A stretch of 64,000 bases of DNA from Bacillus smithii (GTDB lineage: Bacteria; Bacillota; Bacilli; Bacillales; DSM-4216): positions 538,001 to 602,000 of the forward strand of contig NZ_CP012024.1 of assembly GCF_001050115.1 (NCBI RefSeq). Direction: 5' to 3'. The position numbers and the translations under genes were made by a program. Within the stretch, counting starts at the first letter, position 1. The number at the start of each line of letters is the position of its first letter. Below, in pieces: positions 35,616-46,517 of this stretch. The notes beneath the pieces were generated by a model. The model had not been told where the DNA came from and made no database searches. It worked only from the letters and a program-made list of their open reading frames with translations.

Positions 35616-36953
35616 ATGTCCATTTCTTTTGATTACTCAAATGCATTATCCTTTATGAAACAAAGCGAAATCGAAAATCTCAGCGAATTTGTCAAAGTCG
35701 CTCATACGATGATTCATGAAAAGAAGGGACCCGGCTCTGATTTTCTGGGCTGGGTGGACTTGCCGTTCCGGTATGATCGGGACGAATTTGCGCGCATCAA
35801 ACAAGCGGCGGAGAGAATTCGAAGCCACTCGGATGCTTTGGTGGTCATCGGCATCGGAGGCTCTTACTTGGGGGCAAGGGCAGCGATTGAAGCGTTGTCC
35901 CATAGCTTCCATAACCAAATGAACGATCAGACTCAAATTTATTTTGCCGGCTACAATATCAGTTCGACTTATATGGCTCATTTACTGGAGCTGTTGGAAG
36001 GAAAAGACATCTCCGTCAACGTGATTTCGAAATCCGGAACTACGACCGAACCGGCGATTGCTTTCCGGATTTTCCGGGACTACATGGAGAAAAAATACGG
36101 AAAAGAAGAAGCGAAAAAACGGATTTTCGTCACCACCGACAAGGAAAAAGGCGCCTTGAAAAAATTGGCCGATCAAGAAGGATATGAAACCTTTGTCATT
36201 CCGGACGATGTCGGGGGAAGATATTCGGTTTTAACCGCTGTCGGTCTCTTGCCGATCGCCGTAGCCGGACTGAACATTGATCAAATGATGGAAGGAGCCG
36301 CTGCGGCTGCACGCAAATACAATCATCCGGATCTTTTAACCAATGAAAGCTATCAATATGCCGCGGTGCGAAACATTCTGTACCGGAAAGGAAAGGCCAT
36401 CGAATTGCTGGTGAATTATGAGCCTTCCCTTCATTGTGTATCCGAATGGTGGAAACAGCTGTTTGGAGAAAGCGAAGGAAAAGATCAAAAAGCGCTTTTC
36501 CCGGCATCGGTTGATTTTTCCACGGACTTGCATTCCATGGGTCAATACGTTCAAGAAGGCCGTCGCCTTCTGATCGAAACGGTCTTGCAAGTGAAGAAAC
36601 CGCGAATCGAAGTCACCATCCAAGAAGATCCGGATAATATCGATGGATTAAACTTCTTGGCCGGTAAAACGATGGATGAAGTGAATAAAAAAGCGTTCCA
36701 AGGGACTTTATTGGCTCATGTCGACGGGGAAGTGCCGAACCTGGTAGTGGAACTGGACGAAATGAATGAATTCACTTTCGGAGAAATGGTGTACTTCTTT
36801 GAGAAAGCTTGTGCCATCAGCGGACACTTGCTGGGTGTGAACCCATTCGATCAACCGGGAGTGGAAGCCTATAAAAAGAATATGTTTGCGCTGCTTGGAA
36901 AACCGGGATTTGAAGCAGAAAGAGAAACGCTGATGAAACGGTTGTCCAAATAA
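35616..36953 (+). CDS. pgi: Glucose-6-phosphate isomerase
   Basis: A 445-residue phosphoglucose isomerase of the length usual in Firmicutes. SIS-type blocks: [58 protein letters not shown], and the active-site Glu/His region [16 protein letters not shown]; ending [20 protein letters not shown] and [14 protein letters not shown] with the catalytic Lys. It links fructose 6-phosphate (product of HxlB) to glucose 6-phosphate (substrate of Zwf). Start 35616 follows AAAGGGGAG. Clustering with zwf and gnd is unusual for a housekeeping pgi and suggests a dedicated cycle gene or co-opted housekeeping copy. Terminator at 37001. Confidence 0.95.
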   Translation: MSISFDYSNALSFMKQSEIENLSEFVKVAHTMIHEKKGPGSDFLGWVDLPFRYDRDEFARIKQAAERIRSHSDALVVIGIGGSYLGARAAIEALSHSFHNQMNDQTQIYFAGYNISSTYMAHLLELLEGKDISVNVISKSGTTTEPAIAFRIFRDYMEKKYGKEEAKKRIFVTTDKEKGALKKLADQEGYETFVIPDDVGGRYSVLTAVGLLPIAVAGLNIDQMMEGAAAAARKYNHPDLLTNESYQYAAVRNILYRKGKAIELLVNYEPSLHCVSEWWKQLFGESEGKDQKALFPASVDFSTDLHSMGQYVQEGRRLLIETVLQVKKPRIEVTIQEDPDNIDGLNFLAGKTMDEVNKKAFQGTLLAHVDGEVPNLVVELDEMNEFTFGEMVYFFEKACAISGHLLGVNPFDQPGVEAYKKNMFALLGKPGFEAERETLMKRLSK

Positions 36954-37000
36954 TTTATTGAGTGAAATAGACACTGTTGTTGATAAAAGTGCAGGAAACA

Positions 37001-37040
37001 AGAGAGGGAGCGAAGTCAAATCGCTCCCTCTCTTTTACTT
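37001..37040 (+). terminator. Terminator of zwf-gnd-pgi
   Basis: AGAGAGGGAGCGA pairs perfectly with TCGCTCCCTCTCT (13 bp), loop of seven, tail TTTAC. Confidence 0.85.
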
Positions 37041-37198
37041 TTTTCGATAATCTATTTTGAAATTGGAAAATTTTATCTGGTGACCATCACTGAACGGCAG
37101 AAAATACTTCTATCCAATTAATGTTGTAATTTTGGCAATAAAGAGAATATTGTTATATGATAAAAGCACATCGACTGGAGTGAATGGAATGATATGAT

Positions 37199-38446
37199 AT
37201 GGAGACTAAAAACACATTTTTGTATTTGCTGAAAGAAAACAAAGAATTTAAAAAATTGTTTTATGGACAAACTTTTAGTGTATTGGGAGATTGGTTTCAA
37301 ACGATCGCCTTATTAGGATTCGTGTATTCTGAAACAAAATCTACTTTTCTGTTAGCTCTTACGTTCATCAGTAAAGGATTGCCTCAGCTGATTTTGAGCC
37401 CCTTTATCGGATATTTCGTTGACCGTTACAGCAAAAAGAAGATTATGTTTTATACAGACATCATTCGGGGAGTCATTGTTCTAGGTTTTTTACTCGCCTA
37501 TAAATTTATTTGGATTATTTTCATACTGAATATTTTATTATCGATTTTACAAACTTTATTTGAGCCTGCCAGACAAGGAGCAGTGAAATATACAGTAAAA
37601 AAAGAACAAATAGTGATTGCCAATTCGTTGTCCAGTACGATGAATGGATTCATGTCTGTCGTTGGCGCTTCTTTAGGGGGAATGGTTGCAGAACTGTTGA
37701 GTATACAAACGGCATTTATAATAAACAGTTTTTCTTTTTTTCTTTCTGCATGGTTTATTTATTCGAGTAAAATACCGCATAATCTTGAAAAGAATACAAC
37801 CAATCGTTTTTATAAGGATATAAAGGAAGGGTATCAGTTTATCATCCATCATAAAATCATTCTTACTTTAATATTGGTAGGCATGTCATGGGGAGTGATT
37901 GGCGGAGCTTATCAATTATTTTTAACCTATTATGCTGAAGAGGTTTTTCATGCAGGAAGTACAGGAATCGGCCTATTATATACGATACAAGGAATCGGAA
38001 TGATAGGCGGAGGCATCATCGTTAAAAATTTCATTGGCAGCGATGATCATAAGATGAAGAAGGCATTCGGATTAGCCTATCTTTTTCAAGGAGTCTTTTT
38101 CTTATTTTTTGTTTTGTCTTCTACTGTTTATGTTGGATGTATGATGTTGTTGTTTATGAGAATGGCAGGAGGAGTCATTATTCCTCTTGATACTACTTTC
38201 ATTCAAAACTACACGGATGATGACAAGATCGGCAAGGTTTTTTCTTTACATTATTCCATCTATAGTTCACTGATTAACTTGTCTATGTTTGTTTCAGGAA
38301 TATTATTAGAAAGGATCTCTCCTAAAGTTTTTGGAGTATTTTTAGGAATGCTTTGCATCTTCATTAGCTTGATATGGTTATACATGTATTACTTTCATAA
38401 ATTGGACGAAGATCAGAATTTGAATCAGTCTGCGAGTTCCCGTTGA
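37199..38446 (+). CDS. MFS transporter (MFS_3/macrolide-efflux-like)
   Basis: A 415-residue membrane protein with about 10-12 helices. The N-terminus LFYGQTFSVLGDWFQTIALL and the loop YFVDRYSKKKIMFYTDIIRG match the D-R-x-x-R/K motif A of drug-exporter-like MFS proteins, and LQTLFEPARQGAVKYTVKKE is typical of the MefA/enterobactin-exporter (MFS_3) branch. A long soluble loop lies mid-protein (about 195-215). Substrate unknown. ATG 37199 has a weak ribosome site (GGAATGAT); the leader has tandem ATGs. Base composition is more AT-rich than the pgi operon before it, so separate acquisition is possible. Confidence 0.82.
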   Translation: METKNTFLYLLKENKEFKKLFYGQTFSVLGDWFQTIALLGFVYSETKSTFLLALTFISKGLPQLILSPFIGYFVDRYSKKKIMFYTDIIRGVIVLGFLLAYKFIWIIFILNILLSILQTLFEPARQGAVKYTVKKEQIVIANSLSSTMNGFMSVVGASLGGMVAELLSIQTAFIINSFSFFLSAWFIYSSKIPHNLEKNTTNRFYKDIKEGYQFIIHHKIILTLILVGMSWGVIGGAYQLFLTYYAEEVFHAGSTGIGLLYTIQGIGMIGGGIIVKNFIGSDDHKMKKAFGLAYLFQGVFFLFFVLSSTVYVGCMMLLFMRMAGGVIIPLDTTFIQNYTDDDKIGKVFSLHYSIYSSLINLSMFVSGILLERISPKVFGVFLGMLCIFISLIWLYMYYFHKLDEDQNLNQSASSR

Positions 38447-38503
38447 TATCGTTTGGCCATTTTCGTTTAATCTCATCTTTACAAGTAAAAAACCAATTCC
38501 TAC

Positions 38504-38535
38504 TTGACACATAGGATTAATTAAATTAATATAAT
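38504..38535 (+). promoter_or_regulatory. Promoter ahead of a short leader/terminator unit
   Basis: TTGACA (38504-38509); with 17-bp spacing the -10 would be TAATAT, while a perfect TATAAT (38530-38535) sits at 20 bp. Transcription would begin about 38540 and meet a terminator after some 65 nt. Confidence 0.55.
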
Positions 38536-38563
38536 CTCAAATAATATGCCGACTAGACAACTA

Positions 38564-38610
38564 GAGGCTTTCAATTCAAACAATACTTTGAATTGAAAGC
38601 CTCTTTTTTT
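38564..38610 (+). terminator. Very strong terminator or attenuator
   Basis: GAGGCTTTCAATTCAAA (38564-38580) and its exact complement (38587-38603) make a 17-bp stem with loop CAATAC, followed by TTTTTTT. No gene ends here; it closes a ~65-nt transcript that starts at the promoter at 38504. Confidence 0.85.
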
Positions 38611-39036
38611 AATGTTTGATGAAAAAATTTTATTTTTAGAAAGGACGTGAGATATAAAATATATTCAGATTTTTAAGAAAAATAGATTCATAAAATGGAA
38701 GAGTTGTTAAAGGCATATAAGGAGAAAGGCTATTTTTCGCAGCAAATGTCGAAAGGCAGTGAAAAGAATGTATGCAGTTGTTTGTTCGGAAACTGAAATC
38801 CTTACTGGATTCAAAAGCAAACATATCATCATGATATTTTCATCCTTGGCTGGTGGGGGAAGGTCCCGTGAATTTTCATAACTTCGATCGATTCCGGTAA
38901 TTCTCTTCAACCCCCAATGGATGATAAGCGAAAAAACATTGGCTATGAATCGAGGAATATCCGATCACTAGTGATTACCCTGATAGAAATGTTAGGCAGC
39001 AGATCAAAAGAACGCAAACAGTTAGGAGGAAATCTA
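38611..39036. other. Leader region of the LadA-like gene
   Basis: No convincing gene. A 34-codon frame starts at 38697 (MEELLKAYKEKGYFSQQMSK), resembling the start of a serine hydrolase-type protein and then stopping; it may be a relic. The end contains the AGGAGGA ribosome site at 39024-39030. Confidence 0.35.
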
Positions 39037-40422
39037 ATGACAAAAAAAAGAATGTATTTAAATGCTTTTGACATGAATTGTGCAGGACATCAATCTCCGG
39101 GTTTATGGACGCATCCGAAAGATAAATCTTCCACCTATAAAGATGCGGAATATTGGACACATTTAGCCAAGGTATTAGAAAGAGGACGATTTGATGCGAT
39201 CTTTCTGGCAGATGTTTTAGGGACTTATGATGTTTATCAAGGATCGCGTGATCCGGCGGTACGTCAAGGGGCACAGGTTCCTGTTAATGATCCGGCGTTT
39301 GTTGTTCCTATCATGGCTCAAGTGACCAAACATTTAGGCTTTGGACTAACAGTATCCACAACTTACGAACATCCTTACATATTTGCCAGACGTATGTCCA
39401 CTTTGGATCATTTGACAAAAGGGCGCATCGGCTGGAATATTGTGACCTCTTATTTAAACAGTGCCGCTGTTAATATCGGATTGGATCAACAAATCAGCCA
39501 TGACGAACGCTATGAAATCGCGGATGAGTATATGGAAGTGGTTTATAAACTGTGGGAAGGCAGCTGGGAGGATGATGCAGTCGTATTGGACAAAGAAAAC
39601 AAGCTTTATACCGATCCTGAGAAAGTACATGACATTCGACACGAAGGAAAATATTATAAGGTGCCAGGAGCACACTTATGTGAACCTTCACCGCAAAGGA
39701 CGCCGGTCATTTTTCAAGCCGGGGCTTCCAAAAGAGGCCGCCAATTTGCGGCCAAACATGCTGAACTTGTGTTTATCAGCGTTCCAACCGAACAAATTGG
39801 TAAAACATATGTGGAAGCATTGCGTGAAGAAGCGAAAAATGCCGGCCACAATTCGGAGGAAATCAAAATTCTTTCTTTATTTACTCCGATTATTGGACGT
39901 ACACAAGAAGAAGCAGAAGCGAAGTTTCGTGAGTATCAAAGCCATGTCAGTTATGAAGGCGGATTGGCATTGTTGGGCGGATGGACTGGTGTAGATTTTT
40001 CCAGATATGCCCCGGATGACAAAATTGAATACGTTAAAAACGATGCGATACATTCAGCGATCGAGACATTTACAAAAATTGATCCAACGAAACAATGGAC
40101 GGTCAGAGAAGTCGCTGAATTTGTAGGAATAGGTGGAATGGGAAAAGTTGCGGTTGGAACTCCTGAAAAAATTGCGGATGAGATGGAACGATGGATGGAT
40201 GAAACGGGAGTTGACGGCTTTAATATCGCTTATGCGGTGACACCGGGTACATTTGAAGAATTTGTAGATGATGTAATTCCGATTTTACAAAATCGAGGTC
40301 TTGTGCGGAAGGAATATGAGGAAGGCACTTTCCGGAAAAACTTATTTGGATACGACCATTTGCCGGACCATCACCCGGGACGCCAGTATCGAAATCGTTT
40401 TTCTTTTCAAAGGAGTACATAA
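39037..40422 (+). CDS. NtaA/SnaA/DszA-type FMN-dependent monooxygenase, LadA-like
   Basis: A 461-residue flavin monooxygenase of the bacterial luciferase superfamily. The family blocks KRMYLNAFDMNCAGHQSPGL, GRFDAIFLADVLGTYDVYQG, STTYEHPYIFARRMSTLDHL, LTKGRIGWNIVTSYL, KLWEGSWEDDAVV and GAHLCEPSPQRTPVIFQAG closely recall the long-chain alkane monooxygenase LadA of Geobacillus and the sulfone monooxygenases DszA/BdsA. It needs reduced FMN from a separate reductase, not seen nearby. Substrate could be alkane, sulfone or aminopolycarboxylate. Start 39037 follows AGGAGGA by six bases; a longer frame from 38917 is rejected. A strong terminator/attenuator lies upstream. Confidence 0.87.
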   Translation: MTKKRMYLNAFDMNCAGHQSPGLWTHPKDKSSTYKDAEYWTHLAKVLERGRFDAIFLADVLGTYDVYQGSRDPAVRQGAQVPVNDPAFVVPIMAQVTKHLGFGLTVSTTYEHPYIFARRMSTLDHLTKGRIGWNIVTSYLNSAAVNIGLDQQISHDERYEIADEYMEVVYKLWEGSWEDDAVVLDKENKLYTDPEKVHDIRHEGKYYKVPGAHLCEPSPQRTPVIFQAGASKRGRQFAAKHAELVFISVPTEQIGKTYVEALREEAKNAGHNSEEIKILSLFTPIIGRTQEEAEAKFREYQSHVSYEGGLALLGGWTGVDFSRYAPDDKIEYVKNDAIHSAIETFTKIDPTKQWTVREVAEFVGIGGMGKVAVGTPEKIADEMERWMDETGVDGFNIAYAVTPGTFEEFVDDVIPILQNRGLVRKEYEEGTFRKNLFGYDHLPDHHPGRQYRNRFSFQRST

Positions 40423-40579
40423 GCATTGTTTCACCAAAACTATTAGAGGGAGCGCAATCACTCCCTCTATAAAGAATATGCTTTATAATGGAAATTAATT
40501 CAGCGGCTAAAACCTCGACTCAAAACATAACGAAAGGGGCTCGATTCAATAGACTATGGACAGACGTTTGATCCTCCTT

Positions 40580-41533
40580 TTAATCTTCTGTTAAAGCAGG
40601 GAAATGAGGAAGGATGTATTCGCCTAGTTCTTCAATGACTTCTTCAACCGGACGTCGTCCATATTTCAAATTGATGATGATATGATTGACTCCCACGTCG
40701 TTTAGTGCTTGCAAAAATTCAATCAGAAAGTTGCGTCCGATTCTAAATCCAAGATGGATCGGGATAGGTACATGATTCGGATCCTCTGTCAAATCAATAT
40801 AAAGAGATTGAGTAAAAGGCTTAAATTCATCTGTTAGAGACCGCCAATTTTTAATCAGTTCCGCTTGGTAATGAAGTGGTCGCGGATAATAAATCCATCC
40901 ATCGCTGTTTGCTGCAATCCATTCAGGAGATTGAGAACTATGACCGGTTACCATCACCGGAATGGAGGATAAATTCGGCTTTGGTAAAAGGTCTCCGTTC
41001 ATTAGGTCGACCCGGGAAGTATGAATTCTAGGGAAATTTTTTGCCCATACTTCTCTCATGACCGCAATAGATTCTTGAAATAAAGTACCGCGATCATTTG
41101 CATCTACCGAAAAAGCCGGAAATTCAATAGGGCGGTCGCCTGTTGCCACACCGAGAATGAGTCGTTCACCGGAAAGTTTGTCAACAGAAGCTGCCGCTTT
41201 TGCTACGTGGAGCGGATGGCGCAATGTTAAAATAATGCTTGCGGTTCCCAGGGCAATTTTCTCTGTGTGGGCGGCTATAAATCCAAGATAAGTAAATGGA
41301 TCATACATTTGGCCCACGTCGCCGAAATTAGGATCGCGTAAAGGAACGTCTCTGGCAAATACGGCGGCAAATTTTAGTTCTTCTGCTCTTTTGGCTAGTT
41401 TTATTTGCTTTTCTATATTCATTTCAGGGACGTCGCTCATATAGGATTCAATAGGGAAGAACAGCCCGAGAGTGAGTTTGTTCTCTTGATACATCCGTTT
41501 ATATCCTCTATGATTTTGAAATTTTTCCATCAT
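40580..41533 (-). CDS. Luciferase-like (LLM class) oxidoreductase, BA3436 type
   Basis: A 317-residue flavin-dependent oxidoreductase. Blocks: KLTLGLFFPIESYMSDVPEM, FAAVFARDVPLRDPNFGDVG, PFTYLGFIAAHTEKIALGTA, IILTLRHPLHVAKAAASVDK, SGERLILGVATGDRPIEFPA and IPVMVTGHSSQSPEWIAANS. These match the luciferase-type subfamily first defined by Bacillus anthracis BA3436; its reaction is unknown. It converges on the LadA-like gene (157-base gap holding the small stem TAGAGGGAG/CTCCCTCTA at 40444-40469). Start at 41533 or the ATG one codon later. Single gene with 219 bases to mnmA. Confidence 0.85.
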   Translation of the reverse strand: MMEKFQNHRGYKRMYQENKLTLGLFFPIESYMSDVPEMNIEKQIKLAKRAEELKFAAVFARDVPLRDPNFGDVGQMYDPFTYLGFIAAHTEKIALGTASIILTLRHPLHVAKAAASVDKLSGERLILGVATGDRPIEFPAFSVDANDRGTLFQESIAVMREVWAKNFPRIHTSRVDLMNGDLLPKPNLSSIPVMVTGHSSQSPEWIAANSDGWIYYPRPLHYQAELIKNWRSLTDEFKPFTQSLYIDLTEDPNHVPIPIHLGFRIGRNFLIEFLQALNDVGVNHIIINLKYGRRPVEEVIEELGEYILPHFPALTED

Positions 41534-41752
41534 TAGACCTCAATACCTTTCTTTGTATTAGATAGAATAATAATCATCATTTGATGAAGAATTGATGCTT
41601 CATTCGATCACTCATCCATGCCGATTGTCGGCTAAGGCGAGTGATCGTTCTGTCTATTCCAAGCCTCATATTGTTCCAAAGAATATTTTTAAATTATCCA
41701 TTTAGGTTGCTTTTCATTACGAATGATAAAGCGTGCCATGGATCCGCGAATA

Positions 41753-43328
<1,576 letters not shown>

Positions 43329-43349
43329 TCGTATTACCTTCTTCCTAAA

Positions 43350-43382
43350 TGTAATAATAAATATTACAGTTAACTATGTCAA
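43350..43382 (-). promoter_or_regulatory. Promoter and overlapping operator of the rrf2-mnmA operon
   Basis: On the minus strand TTGACA (43382-43377), exactly 17 bp, then TATTAT (43359-43354). The perfect palindrome TGTAATA-ATAAA-TATTACA occupies 43350-43368, covering the -10 and part of the spacer. A dimeric repressor bound here would block transcription. Confidence 0.8.
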
Positions 43383-43481
43383 CCTATTAATTTTCATCCT
43401 TATCGTTGAAATGATGAAATTGTAAACTTTTAAGATTAAAGTGATGGATCATGATGGTATTAATCTTGCGGATTGTTAAGA

Positions 43482-43640
43482 ATGCACGATCCATTGGGCA
43501 CCCACATTCATTTTATTAAATCCATCGTACGAGAGCAAGGACGTATCAGGCATGAGCATATGGAGCACCGAGAAAAAGAGATATCATCGTGCCTTCATGT
43601 GGGAATGTTTAAAGAGTTGCCTGATTTGAAATCTATTTAG
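43482..43640 (+). CDS. Hypothetical 52-residue protein (doubtful)
   Basis: Open frame MHDPLGTHIHFIKSIVREQG... to LPDLKSI with charged, His-rich composition and a preceding TTAAGA that is a poor ribosome site. I recognise no family; it may be a relic of a longer gene. The surrounding 43383-43922 holds no other gene. Confidence 0.25.
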   Translation: MHDPLGTHIHFIKSIVREQGRIRHEHMEHREKEISSCLHVGMFKELPDLKSI

Positions 43641-43922
43641 AATTAAAAGAAAATTCCTGAATGCCGTGTCTAATCTACAAATATACTGTATAAGAAACCA
43701 TTTGATTCGAGGATGGGGAATCGATTCGTACAATCCTTAATGAACACTGGCTCTTTAAATGACCAACAGAGAAGAACGGACAGGTGATATCCAATTATTT
43801 CCATCTGTCTATCTACACCCAAGTCACCCCAGTCATAAGAGCCGTCCATCATTTTTCCATATCATCATTGCGTTTGGAAAATTCGGGAATAGATTCCAAT
43901 CACAATCCAAAGGTGTGGTCAT

Positions 43923-46172
43923 ATGTCTTTTTCACCAAAAGCGATGATTCGTTTTAATAAAAAAACGAAAGAGTTTCACCTTCAAGGAAAAGATTTCAGC
44001 TACATTATCAAAATTTTGAAAAACAACCAGCTAGGGCAACTATATTTCGGAAAAAAAATACGCGACCGAAAGTCTTTTTCCCATCTATATTCAATTCGAT
44101 CAAGGCCTTTGGTTGCCTGTGTGTATGAGGGGGATTCGTTTTCCCTTGATACTTTAAAACAAGAGTATCCTTCTTATGGTACGACTGATTTTCGTGAGCC
44201 CGCGTTTCAAATTCTTCAGGAAAATGGAAGCCGTATTACGAATTTTGAATATCAACATCATAAAATTTATAAAGGAAAGCCGAAATTAGAGGGGCTGCCG
44301 GCAACGTATGTGGAAAAAGGCGAAGAGGCGATTACGCTTGAAATTTCGTTGTACGATAAACTGATCGACACCGAAATTCAATTGCTTTACACGGTTTTTA
44401 GCGAGTGGAACGCCTTGGCTCGAAGTGCGAGAGTGGTCAATCATGGCCAGCAAGCTTTAAACTTGACCAGAATAATGAGCGCCAGCATCGATTTTTTCGA
44501 CTCACAATTTGAAATGGTTCACCTCTCCGGATCATGGGGGAGGGAGAGATATGTGAAAATGAGAAAATTACAACCTGGCATTCAGAGTATTTCGAGCACA
44601 CGGGGGGCGAGCAGTTCACAGCAAAATCCCTTTATCGCTTTGAAAAGACCGGACGCCACAGAACACCGAGGGGAAGTATATGGGTTTAGCCTCGTCTACA
44701 GCGGAAATTTTTTGGCACAGGTGGAGGTCGATCATTACGATGTCGCTCGTGTCACAATGGGCATCCATCCTTTTGATTTTAACTGGCTTTTAGGACAAGG
44801 AGAAAGTTTTCAAACGCCGGAAGTGGTGATGGTCTACTCTGATCAAGGACTGAATGGGATGAGCCAAACGTATCATCAGTTATATCGCACGAGATTAGCA
44901 AAAGGTTATTGGCGAGACAAAGAAAGACCGGTGCTTATTAATAACTGGGAAGCCACTTATTTTCATTTTGATGAAGAAAAACTCATTAAGATTGCTAAAA
45001 CAGCGAAAGAGTTGGGCATTGAACTGTTTGTTTTGGATGACGGCTGGTTCGGAAAGCGAAATGACAGTAAAACCTCGCTCGGAGACTGGTTTGTGAATAA
45101 TCGAAAGCTGCCTAGCGGAATCGCAGGGCTGGCTCAAAAGATCAATGACTTAGGAATGAAGTTTGGACTTTGGTTTGAGCCTGAAATGGTTTCCAAAGCT
45201 AGCCGATTATACGAACAACATCCGGATTGGGTGATCAAAGTGCCGGGACGGAGGATGTCCCAAGGGAGAAATCAGTATGTATTGGATTTCTCAAGAAAAG
45301 AAGTGGTCGATCATATTTATGGAATGATGGCCCAAATTCTTCGGGAAGCACCGATTTCTTATGTGAAGTGGGACATGAATCGCTATATGACAGAAATTGG
45401 ATCGGCTGATTTACCTCCTGAACGTCAAAGAGAAGTTCCCCATCGTTATATTTTAGGTGTGTATGATCTATACGAAAGATTGACGACGGAATTCCCGCAT
45501 GTCCTTTTTGAGTCTAGTGCTGCCGGCGGGGCCAGGTTTGATCCGGGAATGTTATATTATGCGCCGCAAACATGGACGAGTGACAACACAGATGCGATCG
45601 AACGTTTGAAAATTCAATACGGAACTTCTTTTCTCTATCCTTTAAGCGCAATCGGCGCCCATGTTACGTCTGTTCCGAATCATCAAGTCAAAAGGATCAC
45701 GAGTCTTGAGGCAAGAGCACATGTGGCGTTCTTCGGAGTATTTGGCTACGAGCTGGATGTCACGAAGCTATCAGAGAAAGACAAACAAAAAGTCAAAGAA
45801 CAGATTGCCTTTTATAAGAAAAATAGGAAATGGATCATGAATGGAACGTTCTATCGAATAAGAAGCCCTTTTGAAGACGATGGCAACATCGTAAGCTGGA
45901 TGGTAGTTTCTGAAGATCAAAAAGAGGCGCTTGTTGGGTATTATCAAGTGTTGGGAACAGCTAATCCGGGATTTTCCCGTATTTTGTTAAAAGGTTTGCG
46001 AACAGATTATGAGTATGAAATCGAAGGAATAGACGGTACGTATTTTGGAGATGAACTGATGTACGTCGGCCTTCTGTTGGAAGATGCAAAGGGAAAAGGG
46101 GACTTCTACTCCAAAATTTATAAATTAAAGGCCATTCAAAGTGATGAAAAAGTGGGGATGAAAAATAGATGA
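43923..46172 (+). CDS. Alpha-galactosidase, glycoside hydrolase family 36
   Basis: A 749-residue GH36 enzyme of the length of Geobacillus AgaA/AgaN. An N-terminal beta-sandwich (about 1-330) precedes the catalytic barrel: PVLINNWEATYFHFDEEKLI, LFVLDDGWFGKRNDSKTSLG, GLWFEPEMVS, nucleophile Asp484 in YVKWDMNRYMTEIG and acid/base Asp554 in TWTSDNTDAIERLKIQYG; the 70-residue spacing equals that in characterised AgaA. VLFESSAAGGARFDPGMLYY lies between. No signal peptide, so it acts on imported melibiose or raffinose-type sugars. Start ATG 43923 follows AAAGGTGTGG. It has no transport or regulator gene beside it. Confidence 0.93.
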   Translation: MSFSPKAMIRFNKKTKEFHLQGKDFSYIIKILKNNQLGQLYFGKKIRDRKSFSHLYSIRSRPLVACVYEGDSFSLDTLKQEYPSYGTTDFREPAFQILQENGSRITNFEYQHHKIYKGKPKLEGLPATYVEKGEEAITLEISLYDKLIDTEIQLLYTVFSEWNALARSARVVNHGQQALNLTRIMSASIDFFDSQFEMVHLSGSWGRERYVKMRKLQPGIQSISSTRGASSSQQNPFIALKRPDATEHRGEVYGFSLVYSGNFLAQVEVDHYDVARVTMGIHPFDFNWLLGQGESFQTPEVVMVYSDQGLNGMSQTYHQLYRTRLAKGYWRDKERPVLINNWEATYFHFDEEKLIKIAKTAKELGIELFVLDDGWFGKRNDSKTSLGDWFVNNRKLPSGIAGLAQKINDLGMKFGLWFEPEMVSKASRLYEQHPDWVIKVPGRRMSQGRNQYVLDFSRKEVVDHIYGMMAQILREAPISYVKWDMNRYMTEIGSADLPPERQREVPHRYILGVYDLYERLTTEFPHVLFESSAAGGARFDPGMLYYAPQTWTSDNTDAIERLKIQYGTSFLYPLSAIGAHVTSVPNHQVKRITSLEARAHVAFFGVFGYELDVTKLSEKDKQKVKEQIAFYKKNRKWIMNGTFYRIRSPFEDDGNIVSWMVVSEDQKEALVGYYQVLGTANPGFSRILLKGLRTDYEYEIEGIDGTYFGDELMYVGLLLEDAKGKGDFYSKIYKLKAIQSDEKVGMKNR

Positions 46173-46432
46173 AACGACGGATGGCCTCCTTAGATGATTG
46201 AAAAAGGAAAATACATTTTTTAAATAGAATGTGACGCAGCATAATGGGTTGATTTACGGTTGCTTTATTTGACAAAATGGCGCTTTTTCAACATGATTGT
46301 AGATGGAATATTTCGCTGAACGGGCTTGTGATCCCTTATCGGAATTCCTATTAGGATGCCCGACTACACGTGAACGAGTTTTCTTTAAGCTAAGGGAATC
46401 ACGATTCGAAAAAGCCCGGTTTCGTTTCATAT

Positions 46433-46475
46433 CCATCCAGGGAGACCCTCGAATGACCGGCTTCTCCCTGGATGG
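46433..46475 (+). other. Long hairpin just before the yfkAB ribosome site
   Basis: CCATCCAGGGAGA (46433-46445) pairs perfectly with TCTCCCTGGATGG (46463-46475), 17-nt loop. A sigma-A-like TTGACA (46269-46274) lies upstream with a poor -10 (CATGAT), so the hairpin may be the terminator of the galactosidase transcript or a leader attenuator for yfkAB; a T-run is only loosely present. The remainder of 46173-46517 has no gene. Confidence 0.5.
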
Positions 46476-46517
46476 TGGATATTTCATTATATTTTATTGG
46501 ATAAAGGAGCTTTTTTT

